A stretch of DNA of 64,000 nt from Hymenobacter ginkgonis (GCF_009755225.1 NZ_WQKZ01000008.1:1-64000); one strand, 5' to 3'. Counted from the first letter of the stretch, positions 16,713-25,804 are shown. The notes: generated from the letters alone by a model not told the origin. Program-made: numbers and translations.

Positions 16713-17036
16713 TTAGACTAAGCAGCTAGCCCGATAGCGGGCAGCTTCTTGGTAGGTGAATTGCGCCAGCAGGGTAGCAGCCTCGCTAGCACTGCTCACC
16801 AGCTTTTCCGAGAATACGAGGCCAAAGTGATGCGTCGTGCCCTGATAAGAGGGCGGAAAGGAGGATACGAAGAGTACTACAGGGTGGGGTAACTTGGATT
16901 GCGGATGCAGTCCCATGGTATAAACGGCTCCTACCTCACCATCCGTAAAGCGAAAGCGCTTTGCAGGCATATTCGGAAAGGAGGAAGTGAGAACCCGGGT
17001 AAGGAAATCAGTACGCGAGGAATCGACGGTTCCCAT
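16713..17036 (-). CDS. Hypothetical protein
   Basis: 107 residues, or 85 if it starts at the ATG at 16970 (MPAKRFRFTDGE). No signal peptide or membrane helix. Contains GEVGAVYTMGLHP and a C-terminal helix ATLLAQFTYQEAARY. It is not recognised. It lies between the STAS-like cargo gene and the end of the lysis cassette. Confidence 0.5.
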   Translation of the reverse strand: MGTVDSSRTDFLTRVLTSSFPNMPAKRFRFTDGEVGAVYTMGLHPQSKLPHPVVLFVSSFPPSYQGTTHHFGLVFSEKLVSSASEAATLLAQFTYQEAARYRASCLV

Positions 17037-17351
17037 GCTAAACTACGAGGGTCATTTATAAAGGCAAAGGTCGCACGTCTTTGGCTACCTAACCTATCAA
17101 TCTCTACGCTATTGCGAGGGGGCAATATGAACTTCACTTAACAATAGCCAGATTTTTTAACTGAAATCACAAAAAAGACCTGAAAAATCGTTAATTTGTT
17201 AAGATAAGATATTTTAGAAAAAGTACTAAAAGGCCCTGGTTATAAGGCCAGGACTTTGGGATAATAGTAGCTAAAGAAGCAGGCAAGCTGTTTTATAATT
17301 CAACTCAATTACGCGCTATATTTCAAAACAAATTGCTGATTAAGGTATACT
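17037..17351. other. 315-bp non-coding stretch
   Basis: AT-rich, with no ORF of note on either strand. It contains a hairpin at 17228-17257 (CCTGG/CCAGG stem with T-rich flank on the minus strand). The hairpin could end the late transcript after the lysis genes and so separate them from the left-end cargo. Confidence 0.4.
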
Positions 17352-17798
17352 TTACTTAGTCAGTAGCTTCCAACTACTGGCTAGCAGTAGTGAAAGTACC
17401 CACAGCCCTAGCCGTAGGCGCTCAGGTAACCAGTTGAGCTTCTCCGCCAACCAGCGCAGGGCCTTATCGCCGGCAGCCGTGGTACCCACTTCGAAGAGGT
17501 TGCCCCAGGCCCTACCCTCGCGGTAGTTGAACCAAGAACGGCTAGTATTGAGCGCTGGGTCAAAGAGCAGCGCCCGCGATAGAGATGCTTCGACAAGCAA
17601 CAGTACCCAGCCATGCCAGCTGGCCACATAGCCGCAGTAGGCCACCAGTAGCAGGTAGATAATTACCCCACCGTAGTGCAGCGCCGCATGTACCCAATCG
17701 CGGCGCGACTCGGGTACATACTCTCGGAATAGCCAGGTAATAATGCCCTGCTGCGCCCCGCTCAGCACGGTGTAGAGGCTAAAGAGGAGCGCCGTCAT
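17352..17798 (-). CDS. Membrane protein of the lysis region
   Basis: 148 residues with about four hydrophobic segments (near 1-22, 43-62, 64-80 and 128-145) and a soluble loop rich in Trp and Arg. It lies last in the late operon and directly adjoins the small holin-like gene, with no gap. It could be a holin/antiholin or an envelope-acting moron; the sequence does not decide. Confidence 0.55.
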   Translation of the reverse strand: MTALLFSLYTVLSGAQQGIITWLFREYVPESRRDWVHAALHYGGVIIYLLLVAYCGYVASWHGWVLLLVEASLSRALLFDPALNTSRSWFNYREGRAWGNLFEVGTTAAGDKALRWLAEKLNWLPERLRLGLWVLSLLLASSWKLLTK

Positions 17799-17951
17799 TT
17801 ACTGAGCCGGCTTTTTGCGCTTGGCTGCCCAGATGAGCAGGCAGGCCAGCGAAACGACGCCGTACACGATGACGGCCCAGGGGGCGATGAATTTGTAGAT
17901 GGGGTAGCTCAGGCCAGCCCACACGGCGAACGTGATGATGAGTTTTAACAT
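17799..17951 (-). CDS. Small two-helix membrane protein, holin candidate
   Basis: About 50 residues from the ATG at 17951 (MLKLIITFAVWAGL). Two hydrophobic segments and a basic tail (AAKRKKPAQ) give the topology of a class II holin. It lies next to the endolysin. A longer start (17990) would lie within the endolysin stop region and adds a polar front end, so it was rejected. The identity as a holin is inferred from size, topology and neighbours. Confidence 0.5.
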   Translation of the reverse strand: MLKLIITFAVWAGLSYPIYKFIAPWAVIVYGVVSLACLLIWAAKRKKPAQ

Positions 17952-17965
17952 GGCAGAAAAAGGGA

Positions 17966-18604
17966 TTACTTCGGCAGGCGAGCCAGCCAAGATTTGAGAA
18001 ATACTTTTTGCGTGGGGTCGGGCACCACCTTCAGGCTTTTGAGCAGGGCCAGCACGTCGGGCGCTGGCGTGCGTACCCCGGTGCGGTACTCGTAGTGGTC
18101 GCGCCGCAGTTGCACAAACGCTTTGAGCAGCTTGGCTTGGTCAGCCGCATTGATGGCCGTGACGCTCTTCATGCCCAGCTGGCCATCGACTACCAGCAGC
18201 GGCTTACCCGCTACCTGGTTCACGGCGAACTGAATCATCTTGGCCGGCCGGCTGGTACCGGCGTTGGTGCCGTGGTCGGCCATTTGCTCGGCCAGCGCCT
18301 GGCTGCTCACGTGGTCGAGTTGCAGCTCATCCCAGTAGCTGGCCTTGTAAAAGGCACTGATGAGCACCTGCATCTCGGCGTTGCCGTGCAGCGCCTGGTT
18401 GATGGCCGCATACTTGGCAGCGGGTACCGGCGAGTGCAGACACAGCTTGGTTTTGACGGCATCCACCAGCGCCCAGCCGCGCCACTGCGGATTGTAGGCC
18501 CGAGCTACGCCCGCATAGGTTTCTTTGCCAGGGTCGGCTGGGTGGTCGACGTAGCCACCCTCGCGGCCCATCAGACCGGGCAGGAAGTGTTGAAAGTCAG
18601 CCAT
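17966..18604 (-). CDS. GH108 endolysin (peptidoglycan hydrolase)
   Basis: 212 residues. The N-terminal glycoside hydrolase family 108 domain has the catalytic Glu in GREGGYVDHPADPG (E15), followed by ETYAGVA. A C-terminal domain resembling PG_binding_3 follows (QFAVNQVAGKPLLVVDGQLG). It cuts the glycan strands of peptidoglycan at the end of the lytic cycle. There is no signal peptide, so export through a holin is expected. A spanin-like gene lies three bases upstream and a holin candidate lies downstream. Confidence 0.88.
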   Translation of the reverse strand: MADFQHFLPGLMGREGGYVDHPADPGKETYAGVARAYNPQWRGWALVDAVKTKLCLHSPVPAAKYAAINQALHGNAEMQVLISAFYKASYWDELQLDHVSSQALAEQMADHGTNAGTSRPAKMIQFAVNQVAGKPLLVVDGQLGMKSVTAINAADQAKLLKAFVQLRRDHYEYRTGVRTPAPDVLALLKSLKVVPDPTQKVFLKSWLARLPK

Positions 18605-18607
18605 CGG

Positions 18608-19264
18608 TTAGACCAGCGTTTTAGCGGCCTTGCGGCGAATGAGAAAAAAGACCAAGAAGGCCACGGCTGCGCCACCCGCTACCCACGGCAGCCAGGCGGT
18701 CGCGTTGTCGGCGATGACCGCCAGTGGGCCGGGTGCCTCTTTGGTGGTGTCCTGCTTGGTTTGCTCCGTGGCGTTATTGTTGCCATTGGTAGCCGAGATG
18801 TTGCCCCCCTGCCCGATGGCGTTTTGGGTAGAGCTGTCCGAGTTGATGACGGCTGGCCCCGAATTTTTGCCAGTGGTGGTAGTCGTAACGGCCGCGCCTT
18901 CACCGACTGCGCCGCTGCCCTTTTTGCCCACTGCGCTATTGGTTTGGTTGCCGGCCACCACATTAAACACGCAGCCTTTGCACTTGCCAGGCACCGGCCA
19001 ATTGCCAGCCGCTTGGCTAGTAGGAACTGGCTGCTTGCTTGAAAAAAGGCGGTGAAACAGGCTCGTGCTCGGCTTGTGCTCCCACGGCAGGTGAGCGAGC
19101 TTCGACGTATCGCCGGCAGGCAGCAGCGCAGCCGGCTCGGCGTGCTGCTTGGTGAGCTCGACGGGCTTCGGGTCGTGGTAGGCCCGCTTTTGAATCAGCT
19201 CGCGGCTCGAGGTGCAGGCGGCAGTGCTCAGCAGCACGGCCGCGGCTAGTAGGTAACGTCTCAT
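18608..19264 (-). CDS. Candidate unimolecular spanin (lipoprotein with C-terminal membrane anchor)
   Basis: 218 residues from the ATG at 19264. The N-terminus is a lipoprotein signal with lipobox LSTAAC (C17). The middle is low complexity, rich in Gly, Asn, Thr and Ser. A single hydrophobic helix lies near the C-terminus (about 188-208, WLPWVAGGAAVAFLVFFLIRR) with a basic tail. A lipid anchor in the outer membrane plus an inner-membrane helix in one chain is the layout of u-spanins such as T1 gp11, which join the two membranes at lysis. No sequence match is claimed. It is next to the endolysin. Confidence 0.55.
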   Translation of the reverse strand: MRRYLLAAAVLLSTAACTSSRELIQKRAYHDPKPVELTKQHAEPAALLPAGDTSKLAHLPWEHKPSTSLFHRLFSSKQPVPTSQAAGNWPVPGKCKGCVFNVVAGNQTNSAVGKKGSGAVGEGAAVTTTTTGKNSGPAVINSDSSTQNAIGQGGNISATNGNNNATEQTKQDTTKEAPGPLAVIADNATAWLPWVAGGAAVAFLVFFLIRRKAAKTLV

Positions 19265-19295
19265 GGGTAGCAGAAAAAAGAAAGAGGGTGTAGAG

Positions 19296-19601
19296 CTAAG
19301 GCTGAGGCAGGGTGATGTTCTCCGCGTTTTCCACCTCCACTTGGGGGGCTGGTGGCGGCGGGGGTGGCGGCGCATCGGCCTGAATCTTGGCGCGGGTCAC
19401 GTAGGCGTCGATGCCGAGGCCGGCCGCCAGAAAGAGCAGCGTAGGCGAGTGGATGTACTCGGGCGGCCAGACCTTGAAAATCCAGCCCACAGGGTAGGTG
19501 GCCACTACCACGCACGCCACGGCGGCGATGGTCAGGAGCTTGCCGTCGGGCTGGCCGGTGGCATCGAAAAAGGACTTGCGGATGAATTCGGCGAGCTGCA
19601 T
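19296..19601 (-). CDS. Two-helix membrane protein, holin candidate
   Basis: 101 residues. Two hydrophobic segments (about 22-43 and 52-67) are followed by a proline-run and acidic tail (PPPPPPPAPQVEVENAEN). Small size, two helices and position beside the endolysin cassette suggest a holin. It competes for that role with the gene at 17799-17951. The proline-rich tail is unusual for a holin. Confidence 0.5.
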   Translation of the reverse strand: MQLAEFIRKSFFDATGQPDGKLLTIAAVACVVVATYPVGWIFKVWPPEYIHSPTLLFLAAGLGIDAYVTRAKIQADAPPPPPPPAPQVEVENAENITLPQP

Positions 19602-19603
19602 GG

Positions 19604-19933
19604 CTACTTGGTTTTGTGGCTGGACATGTACTCGTCGTAGATGGCGGCGCGCTGCTCCAGCGAGTTGAGGCGCCCATCCATCTTGGCGTGCGTGTCGCCG
19701 GCTTCCTTCTTGGCCGTTTCCAGGTTGGTCACGCGCTGGTTGAGGTAATCGACTACTACCTTTTGCACCTGCACCGTGCTGTTGAGCTCAATGATGTCCT
19801 TGCGCGTTTCCTTGATTTCAGTGGCCGCGTCCTTAATCTGATTGGTGAGCACCAGGTTGAGCAGCCCCAGCACGGCCGGAAACGCATAGACCTTGAGCTT
19901 GTCAAGGGTGCTGTCGGAGGTAGTATCAGCCAT
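19604..19933 (-). CDS. Coiled-coil protein with one membrane helix
   Basis: 109 residues from the ATG at 19933. A hydrophobic segment (about 18-32, FPAVLGLLNLVLTN) is followed by a long coiled coil with heptad pattern (about 40-95). Its start overlaps by eight bases the stop of the upstream gene. It may be part of the lysis cassette, for example a holin regulator, or a tail-end scaffold. Confidence 0.5.
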   Translation of the reverse strand: MADTTSDSTLDKLKVYAFPAVLGLLNLVLTNQIKDAATEIKETRKDIIELNSTVQVQKVVVDYLNQRVTNLETAKKEAGDTHAKMDGRLNSLEQRAAIYDEYMSSHKTK

Positions 19934-20141
19934 GGGGCGGGGGGGGCGGGGCATTGAGTTGGGTGGTGACTTCGGCCAGTTGGGCCTGGTAAGCGTTGCG
20001 GGTGCCTTCGAGGCCGGTGCGCCGCAAATCGTGGTAGTGCAGCGTGTCGTTGCTCTCCTTGAGCAGCTGGGTGAGCCGGCGCTGCTTATCGAGCAGGCGC
20101 TGCTGGTCGGCTGAGGGTGGGGTTAAAAGGGCAGGATTCAT
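19926..20141 (-). CDS. Small coiled-coil hypothetical protein
   Basis: 71 residues, mostly helical with many Gln and Leu (DQQRLLDKQRRLTQLLKES) and a proline-rich end. The stop overlaps the next start, indicating translational coupling in the late operon. No known family. Confidence 0.5.
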   Translation of the reverse strand: MNPALLTPPSADQQRLLDKQRRLTQLLKESNDTLHYHDLRRTGLEGTRNAYQAQLAEVTTQLNAPPPPPHG

Positions 20142-20226
20142 AGCGGTAGCAGGTCAGGAGGGGAGGACTTCGTAGGGGACAGCTAGTAGGGCCTAGCCGA
20201 TTGGTAAATCATTCTGGGCGGGCCTG

Positions 20227-20703
20227 CTATGGGTTAATAAAGAGTCCATCTGCCCGGCTCAGGGCTAAGCGCACAGGGCCTTGGGGCAGCAGAAAAAAGC
20301 CCTCTGCGGTGGAGATGTCAGCAGAGGCAAATACAAATTCGTAGTGGCCTGGCGCTACGGACAGGGCTTTATTGATGCCGCCCAGGATCAGGTAAAGCCC
20401 GCCCTGGTTGGCCTGCCCGCTGGGGTGGGGCTCTATGTCGAATACGACCAGCGCATTCTTTCCAGCGCCCAGCTGGGCAAAGCGCTGGTAGAAGTACATG
20501 GTATCGGTGTAGGTACCGTCGTTGATTACCCACTGGCGGGCTGCGTCGTAATACCAGCCTACCCCGCCCTGGCCAAATTGCCAGCCATTTTCTACGGGGA
20601 TGGGGCCTGCAAAGTGGGGGTCCTTGACAAAGCTGGTATAGCTGGGTAGGGGCGGGCCGGGCCGCGGGGCCAGGGTGCGGCGGTGGAGTTGAATACCCGC
20701 CAT
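20227..20703 (-). CDS. Tail-fibre-associated hypothetical protein
   Basis: 158 residues and beta-rich, with a pattern like carbohydrate-binding modules (GWQFGQGGVGWYYDAARQW, FDIEPHPSGQANQGGLYLIL, GHYEFVFASAD). The start overlaps by one base the stop of the large fibre gene, so it is probably a fibre partner, chaperone or receptor-binding tip. The function is inferred from position and composition only. Confidence 0.5.
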   Translation of the reverse strand: MAGIQLHRRTLAPRPGPPLPSYTSFVKDPHFAGPIPVENGWQFGQGGVGWYYDAARQWVINDGTYTDTMYFYQRFAQLGAGKNALVVFDIEPHPSGQANQGGLYLILGGINKALSVAPGHYEFVFASADISTAEGFFLLPQGPVRLALSRADGLFINP

Positions 20704-22385
20704 TACGCTACCCCGTTAGTTACGACCCACTCGTTCTGGGCCCGCTGGCGCAGGCCCAGGCTGGCCCACTGGCCCGCCGTTTTCAGGCCCCCCGCCGTGC
20801 GCAGGGTGACGCCGGCGGCGCCAGCGAGGCTAACAGCGGCGGCGCCTTCCTGCGCGATTTCTAGCACGGTACCAACGGCGAATGTATCGGCCGGAATGGT
20901 GCAAGTGGCCCCAGTCGAGAACGGCACAATATTCCCCGCGTCGCTGGCTTGCAGCGTATAGTTGGCACTTTGGACGGGGGTAAGGGCGGCCGTCGCTCGC
21001 ACCCCTTCCAGCTGAGCCGTCGTTACGCCAGCTCCGCGCTGGTCGATGACCTTTCCTGCCTGCGGCGTCGTATAGGTGCCGTCCGCGTTCCTAGTAAACG
21101 TATCGAAGAAATTCGCATCCGTCTGCGTGCCAGGGCCGAGCGTCAGCGTGTTGGGGCTGCTTACGGTGTTACCGTCGTTGAGAATACAGCCCTGCATAAA
21201 CCCCCGCAGGTCGCAGTTGCCAAAAATGCTGTTAAAGGCCGTGTTGAATGCCACGACGCCGTAGCCGATATTGGCTTCGTACATGCTGGAAGCCGTGAGA
21301 ACGAAGCGACTGGCAGCAGTTCCTTCCACATAAATGCCGTTGCCGCGAAACACGCCGAGGGTCAGCGTGACGCCCGTGCCTGAACTGGCTTGGTTAAGGA
21401 AAACCGAAGCGCGGGAGGTTTTGCCACTGGCCGCCGCGAGCGCCAGCGTATCGTAGCCAGTAAGCGCCTTGCTGCTGTCGATGAGCACTACTTTGGCTGA
21501 AGTGCCCTGCAGGGCGGCAATCTGCTGGGTGTGCTGCGCCTGCACGGCTGCGCTGGCGCCCACCAATTCGTAAAAGTTGGGATTGCCCCCCGGCGCGCTC
21601 TGTGAGTTGGCAATGTCCACCTTCACGCGGTAGGTGATGCCCAGGTCATACACCAAGGCGCCAGCGGTTTGCTTGCCAGCTACCCACTGCGGTGCCCCGC
21701 CGGCCGTGGTAGGGCTGGGCACCGCCGCTGGGCGCCAATTGGCGGTGCCTACCCCCGCCTGGGCAGGGGCCGCGAAGGGCCCGCCGGCCGTGATGGCGCT
21801 GAAAAACGAGTCGCTGGCGCCAAACGCGATTTTCATCAACTCGTCGGCCTGCCAGTCGTTGATGGTGGCCGCGTAGCGCCGAATGCCCGCCGTCGCGGCC
21901 TCCAGGCTGTCGGCCCGCACCCACTTGCCGGGCACTAACCCATCGGGGTCGGCGGAATTGAGCAGGAAATCGCCATCCCGGAACACGCGCAGCGGCGAAG
22001 TGGCGTCCCCCACGACTACGACCATCTCCACGTTGTACTCGTAGGCGCCCACCCCATCGTGCTCGGTGTAGAGTTCTACGCGGGCCGTAGTGCCCAGGCA
22101 CAGGCCGCTGGCGGGCAGGCCTTCGAGCGAAGCACCCCCAAAATGCGCTACTGATTCGGCTTTGGTCAGGAAGCGAACGAGCTTGAACGCATCGGGGCGC
22201 AGGTTGGGGCCGGTATTGGCGCCGCCCAAAAGGTCCGCGAATTGCTCATACGTCAGCTTTTTATTGACGTAAGCGCCGGCTACCGGGCCCGCTAGTACCT
22301 CTACTTCGAATACCGCCCCCGCGAGTTCTGTCTTGGGGTTAGCTACTGTTGGTAACTGGTAAATGCGGATAATCTTGACAGCCAT
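20703..22385 (-). CDS. Tail fibre / receptor-binding protein
   Basis: 560 residues. The N-terminal part (about 1-270) should attach to the tail. The middle (about 320-460) has a right-handed beta-helix look with repeated short strands and many Asn and Gly. The C-terminus (about 475-560, from TPVQSANYTLQASDAGN to QNEWVVTNGVA) is a fibre-tip domain common to many phages. It probably recognises the host surface. The ATG at 22385 is preceded by a leader nearly identical to that of the tail tip gene and by the 19-bp late motif. Confidence 0.7.
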   Translation of the reverse strand: MAVKIIRIYQLPTVANPKTELAGAVFEVEVLAGPVAGAYVNKKLTYEQFADLLGGANTGPNLRPDAFKLVRFLTKAESVAHFGGASLEGLPASGLCLGTTARVELYTEHDGVGAYEYNVEMVVVVGDATSPLRVFRDGDFLLNSADPDGLVPGKWVRADSLEAATAGIRRYAATINDWQADELMKIAFGASDSFFSAITAGGPFAAPAQAGVGTANWRPAAVPSPTTAGGAPQWVAGKQTAGALVYDLGITYRVKVDIANSQSAPGGNPNFYELVGASAAVQAQHTQQIAALQGTSAKVVLIDSSKALTGYDTLALAAASGKTSRASVFLNQASSGTGVTLTLGVFRGNGIYVEGTAASRFVLTASSMYEANIGYGVVAFNTAFNSIFGNCDLRGFMQGCILNDGNTVSSPNTLTLGPGTQTDANFFDTFTRNADGTYTTPQAGKVIDQRGAGVTTAQLEGVRATAALTPVQSANYTLQASDAGNIVPFSTGATCTIPADTFAVGTVLEIAQEGAAAVSLAGAAGVTLRTAGGLKTAGQWASLGLRQRAQNEWVVTNGVA

Positions 22386-22427
22386 GCCCCGAAGTTCCGG
22401 CTGGGGGGTAGCCAGTGTAGCCGCTTG

Positions 22428-22447
22428 GCGGGGCAAAGCGGGGCAAG
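22428..22447 (-). promoter_or_regulatory. Late repeat motif, copy 1 (upstream of the fibre gene)
   Basis: GCGGGGCAAAGCGGGGCAA on the plus strand, read on the minus strand as two direct copies of TTGCCCCGC. It lies 42 bases before the fibre ATG. Identical copies lie at 25769-25787 and 36341-36359. Confidence 0.6.
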
Positions 22448-22451
22448 CAGC

Positions 22452-25400
22452 CTACCCCCGTACCCGCACACTGCCGTCGTTGGTGCCGCGGGCGAAGTTG
22501 ACGTACTTACCCGTAACGTACTGATAGAGGCGGTCAATCACGCGCACGCCGTCGGGCAACTCGTCGTAGGGGTTGGGCGCATCGGCCCCCACGCCGTTCT
22601 GAATGAGCGAGACGCCTACCGCCGCCGCCTTCATATGCCACTCGGTGGCGCCCACGCAGAAACGCCTACCGGGCATGTCGTAGGGCGTGTCGATGGTGTC
22701 GAGCAAATAGGGCGGCTCACAGTTTTCGTGGCGAATAGTACCGGTGAGCAGGTTGCTCGGGCCGGACCGGAGCGAGAGCACGTCGTACACGTTGCTTTCG
22801 AGGAGCGGGCTCGGCTCCAGGTCGATGTGGCGGGCCCATTTGGTGCTCATGGTGCCGTCGGCCAGGGCAATGCTCTTGGCAAACGCGTCCAGATTGCCCC
22901 CAAACAGGCCGGCCGTGATGGGCACGTCGGGGTGAAATACTTTCAGGGCCTCGGTGGGCCGGATGTTACCAGCTGGCCCGTCAGCCCGAAAGTTATCTTC
23001 CCCGTCCCAGATGGCACCCTGGGGCCGCAGCTGCACGCCCACGCTGCTGAGCAGCAGTTGGCCCGTGCTGGCGTTCGTGGCTAACAGTTCCGTCCAGGAT
23101 GCCCCGGTTAAAGGCAGCTTCGCGTCGTCGTTATTGGCAACAAAGAGCCGAAACACGCCCGTACCGAAATCATCTTTAGCTAGAAATCCTTTGTCGTAGC
23201 CGTAGATGCCAGGCGAAAGCTGGCCGGCAGGGGTAGCGCTGTCGAGCTGGCCCACATCGCCGGCGAACCACGCGTACACCCGCAACGTGGCCACGCCCGC
23301 GCCCGACGGCAGGGCGTCCAGCGGCGCTTCAAAGGTGGTATCCTTATCGCTGCTCTGGGCGCTTAGCGCGAAGGTGGCCAGCCGCAGGCCAGTCGGGCGG
23401 CCATCTACCACGAATTCGTAAGGCAGCGTGGCCTGCTTAGCGGTCGTGGGCGCAGCGAATTTCGTGTTGCTGGCATCCGTATAAAACTCGCTGGGCAGGA
23501 ACTTACCTGTGAGCGTGAGGTAGGCGGGCACCGCCTCCAGGCCGGCTGCCAGGGGCAAGGCGGGGCTTTCGAGGTAGCGGCTGTCGGGTAACTTGCTGGC
23601 TGTGCTGCGAGGCCACTGCGTGCTGTGGTCCTTGCCTTTCTCGCCTACGCGCTGCAACACCAGCGGGAAGTTCAGCACGTTGAGGCCAGGGCGCCAGCCA
23701 CTGATGGGCCGCAGCTTGGAGTAATCTTCCAGCCAGGCGTAGGGGTCGGAAAAGGCCGTGCCCGCGGCAAACGCGTTCTTGAGCCAGCCGGCATCGGTGG
23801 TCCCCGTGAGCGATTTCCAGCCCGCACGCACCTCCTTAGCCTGGTCGGCGTGAAGCCAGTACCAGCGGTGCTCGGTGGAGGGCTCCACGAGGCCGGTAGG
23901 CGCTGGGGCCAGCCGGTCACCGGCGGGCGTGCCGGCCGGCCGGTAGGCGCGGCCGGCTGCCGGGCCGGCGGCTTCGAGAATGCTGCGCACCTGCCACACG
24001 CCTTCGCGCTGCACCAGCGTGCCGCCTTCAGCCTGGGCGAGCGCCTCGAGTACAGCCCGGTCGAAAATCGGCTCGTCCTGGCTCTCATCCCAGTAGCCGA
24101 GCCGGTTGGTGGTCGCTGCCAATTCCGGGGCATCAGCGTCGCTCATGGCCGCGTCGCGCCGGTTGGTGTAGATGTGCAGGGGCAGGGCTATGCTCGTACG
24201 GGCCAGGCAGTGCACCTGCGAGCTGAGCAGCCGGCGATGGCCCCCCAGGCGCTGCCCGACGTGGCCCGTGAAATAGGTATCCTTGAGCCCGGCCAGCCCG
24301 TCGGTGGCCGTCAGGCTCACGTCGATAAGGCCCGCCTGTAATTCGCCATCGTAGAGGCCCGTTTGCACGAAGCCGCGAAAGCGCAGCTTTGTATCACGCC
24401 ACACGTCCACGCGGCAGTTCGTGTCGTCGCCGGTTTCCACGTCGAGCAGCAAATCGGGCGGGGTTTTCAAGTTCACCTGGCACGAAGTGGCCACTACGGA
24501 AGGCAGGTCGCCTTGCCCGCCGATGGTGCTGTTCAGACCGTCCGATTTGATAATCACGGGGTCGGCCTGGCCTTTGATTAGCTCCGGCTCGCCCACGTAA
24601 TCACGCAGCCACAATTCAAGCCGGCAGGGCACGCCGTACAGGTCCGAAAAGTCGAGGTACCAGCGCAGGCCGTAGCGGGCGCGCAGGCTGAAAGGCACCG
24701 TGACCGACTTGCCCACGGCATCGACTACCTGCACTTCGAAATCACCCGCGCCCAGCCCGTCAAAGCTGCCGTGCTGATTGCTGGGGTAGCCCGGCAGCGA
24801 GAAGGTAAGCGGGGGCGCCGAAGCCAGCATTTCCACCAGTACGCCCCCGTTTTGCTCGGCTTCAGTATCAGGATTGAGCGGAATCAGGTTGTCGAGCTCC
24901 AGGCTGCTGTCGGTGCCCGTACCGCGGTCCACGAAGTACACCTCCCCCGTGCCGTCGGCGTACACCTGCCGCCAGACCGCGCCCACGCTGCCTGGCAGCA
25001 GAAAGGCGTCTACTAGCGTGCCTGTGGGGGCTAGGTAGGCGCTGCCGTTGCCCTGGTTGGCAAAATAGCTTTCGGAAAGGGTGTTGAGCTCATTGTAGAG
25101 CCACCAACGCCGAATTAGCCGCTGGTTAGCGTAGTAGTCTTTTAGCACGGACCCGCGCGGCCAGCCGTACTGCGCTACCCCGATGCGCACGATTTGCGTG
25201 CGAAAGTCGCCGGTAGCATCCGTGACCTTTACAAAATACTCGCCGTTGGCCAGGTTGTAGAAGCGGACGGGGTAGATTTCAAATTGCGAGGTGGCCGTTT
25301 GGTGGTAGCCGCTGGCCTGGCCACCCTGACCCGTTACCTCCAGCTGGTAGGGCGCCACGCCGAACTGGCCCGTCAGGTCAAAGCAGCCGTTGCGGGCGTT

Positions 25401-25727
25401 CACGTCCGTGGTAGTGGCGTTGAGCGGATTGACTTTGAGTTGGAGGGCCGTGCCCACGCCGGGCGTCGGGTTGGCGCCGACCAGATTGCGGGTGTAGACG
25501 CTGCCGTTGCCGTCGTAGAGCACCAGGCGGATTTTGCCAGGGCGGTACTCGTAGCGAAATACCTCATCTCCCTTGGCGAGCGCAGCCGGGTCATTGGCCT
25601 GGCTGTCAAACTGCAAGGTGATGGGCTTACGGTCTAGGGTGTCGAAATAATCGACGGTAGCTGTGTACGGGGCGCCAAGGCCGGTGTTATTGACGAGAAT
25701 TTGGCGGCGCAGCTGAACGTAACTCAT
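22452..25727 (-). CDS. Large tail tip / hub protein
   Basis: 1091 residues. The N-terminal beta-rich segment opens SYVQLRRQILVNNTG. A central region (about 355-500, YLDFSDLYGVPCRLELWLRD and DVWRDTKLRFRGFVQTGL) is typical of the Bacteroidota phage tail-hub protein. The C-terminal half is long and presumably reaches the receptor. It lies between the tape measure and the fibre, the usual place for the baseplate hub. No lysozyme or peptidase motif was seen. Confidence 0.7.
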   Translation of the reverse strand: MSYVQLRRQILVNNTGLGAPYTATVDYFDTLDRKPITLQFDSQANDPAALAKGDEVFRYEYRPGKIRLVLYDGNGSVYTRNLVGANPTPGVGTALQLKVNPLNATTTDVNARNGCFDLTGQFGVAPYQLEVTGQGGQASGYHQTATSQFEIYPVRFYNLANGEYFVKVTDATGDFRTQIVRIGVAQYGWPRGSVLKDYYANQRLIRRWWLYNELNTLSESYFANQGNGSAYLAPTGTLVDAFLLPGSVGAVWRQVYADGTGEVYFVDRGTGTDSSLELDNLIPLNPDTEAEQNGGVLVEMLASAPPLTFSLPGYPSNQHGSFDGLGAGDFEVQVVDAVGKSVTVPFSLRARYGLRWYLDFSDLYGVPCRLELWLRDYVGEPELIKGQADPVIIKSDGLNSTIGGQGDLPSVVATSCQVNLKTPPDLLLDVETGDDTNCRVDVWRDTKLRFRGFVQTGLYDGELQAGLIDVSLTATDGLAGLKDTYFTGHVGQRLGGHRRLLSSQVHCLARTSIALPLHIYTNRRDAAMSDADAPELAATTNRLGYWDESQDEPIFDRAVLEALAQAEGGTLVQREGVWQVRSILEAAGPAAGRAYRPAGTPAGDRLAPAPTGLVEPSTEHRWYWLHADQAKEVRAGWKSLTGTTDAGWLKNAFAAGTAFSDPYAWLEDYSKLRPISGWRPGLNVLNFPLVLQRVGEKGKDHSTQWPRSTASKLPDSRYLESPALPLAAGLEAVPAYLTLTGKFLPSEFYTDASNTKFAAPTTAKQATLPYEFVVDGRPTGLRLATFALSAQSSDKDTTFEAPLDALPSGAGVATLRVYAWFAGDVGQLDSATPAGQLSPGIYGYDKGFLAKDDFGTGVFRLFVANNDDAKLPLTGASWTELLATNASTGQLLLSSVGVQLRPQGAIWDGEDNFRADGPAGNIRPTEALKVFHPDVPITAGLFGGNLDAFAKSIALADGTMSTKWARHIDLEPSPLLESNVYDVLSLRSGPSNLLTGTIRHENCEPPYLLDTIDTPYDMPGRRFCVGATEWHMKAAAVGVSLIQNGVGADAPNPYDELPDGVRVIDRLYQYVTGKYVNFARGTNDGSVRVRG

Positions 25728-25768
25728 GCCCGAAGTTCCGGCTGGGGGGTAGGCAGCTTAGGGCGGGG

Positions 25769-25787
25769 GCGGGGCAAAGCGGGGCAA
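25769..25787 (-). promoter_or_regulatory. Late repeat motif, copy 2 (upstream of the tail tip gene)
   Basis: Identical 19-base copy, 41 bases before the tail tip ATG. The leader between motif and ATG is also shared with copy 1 (CCGAAGTTCCGGCTGGGGGG on the plus strand). Confidence 0.6.
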
Positions 25788-25804
25788 CATGTTACTTTCG
25801 GCGC

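Noticed and set aside
18008..19042. 344-codon plus-strand ORF across the endolysin and spanin genes
   Set aside because: It is the reverse reading of GC-rich coding DNA; it has no family features, whereas the minus strand encodes a clear GH108 enzyme.
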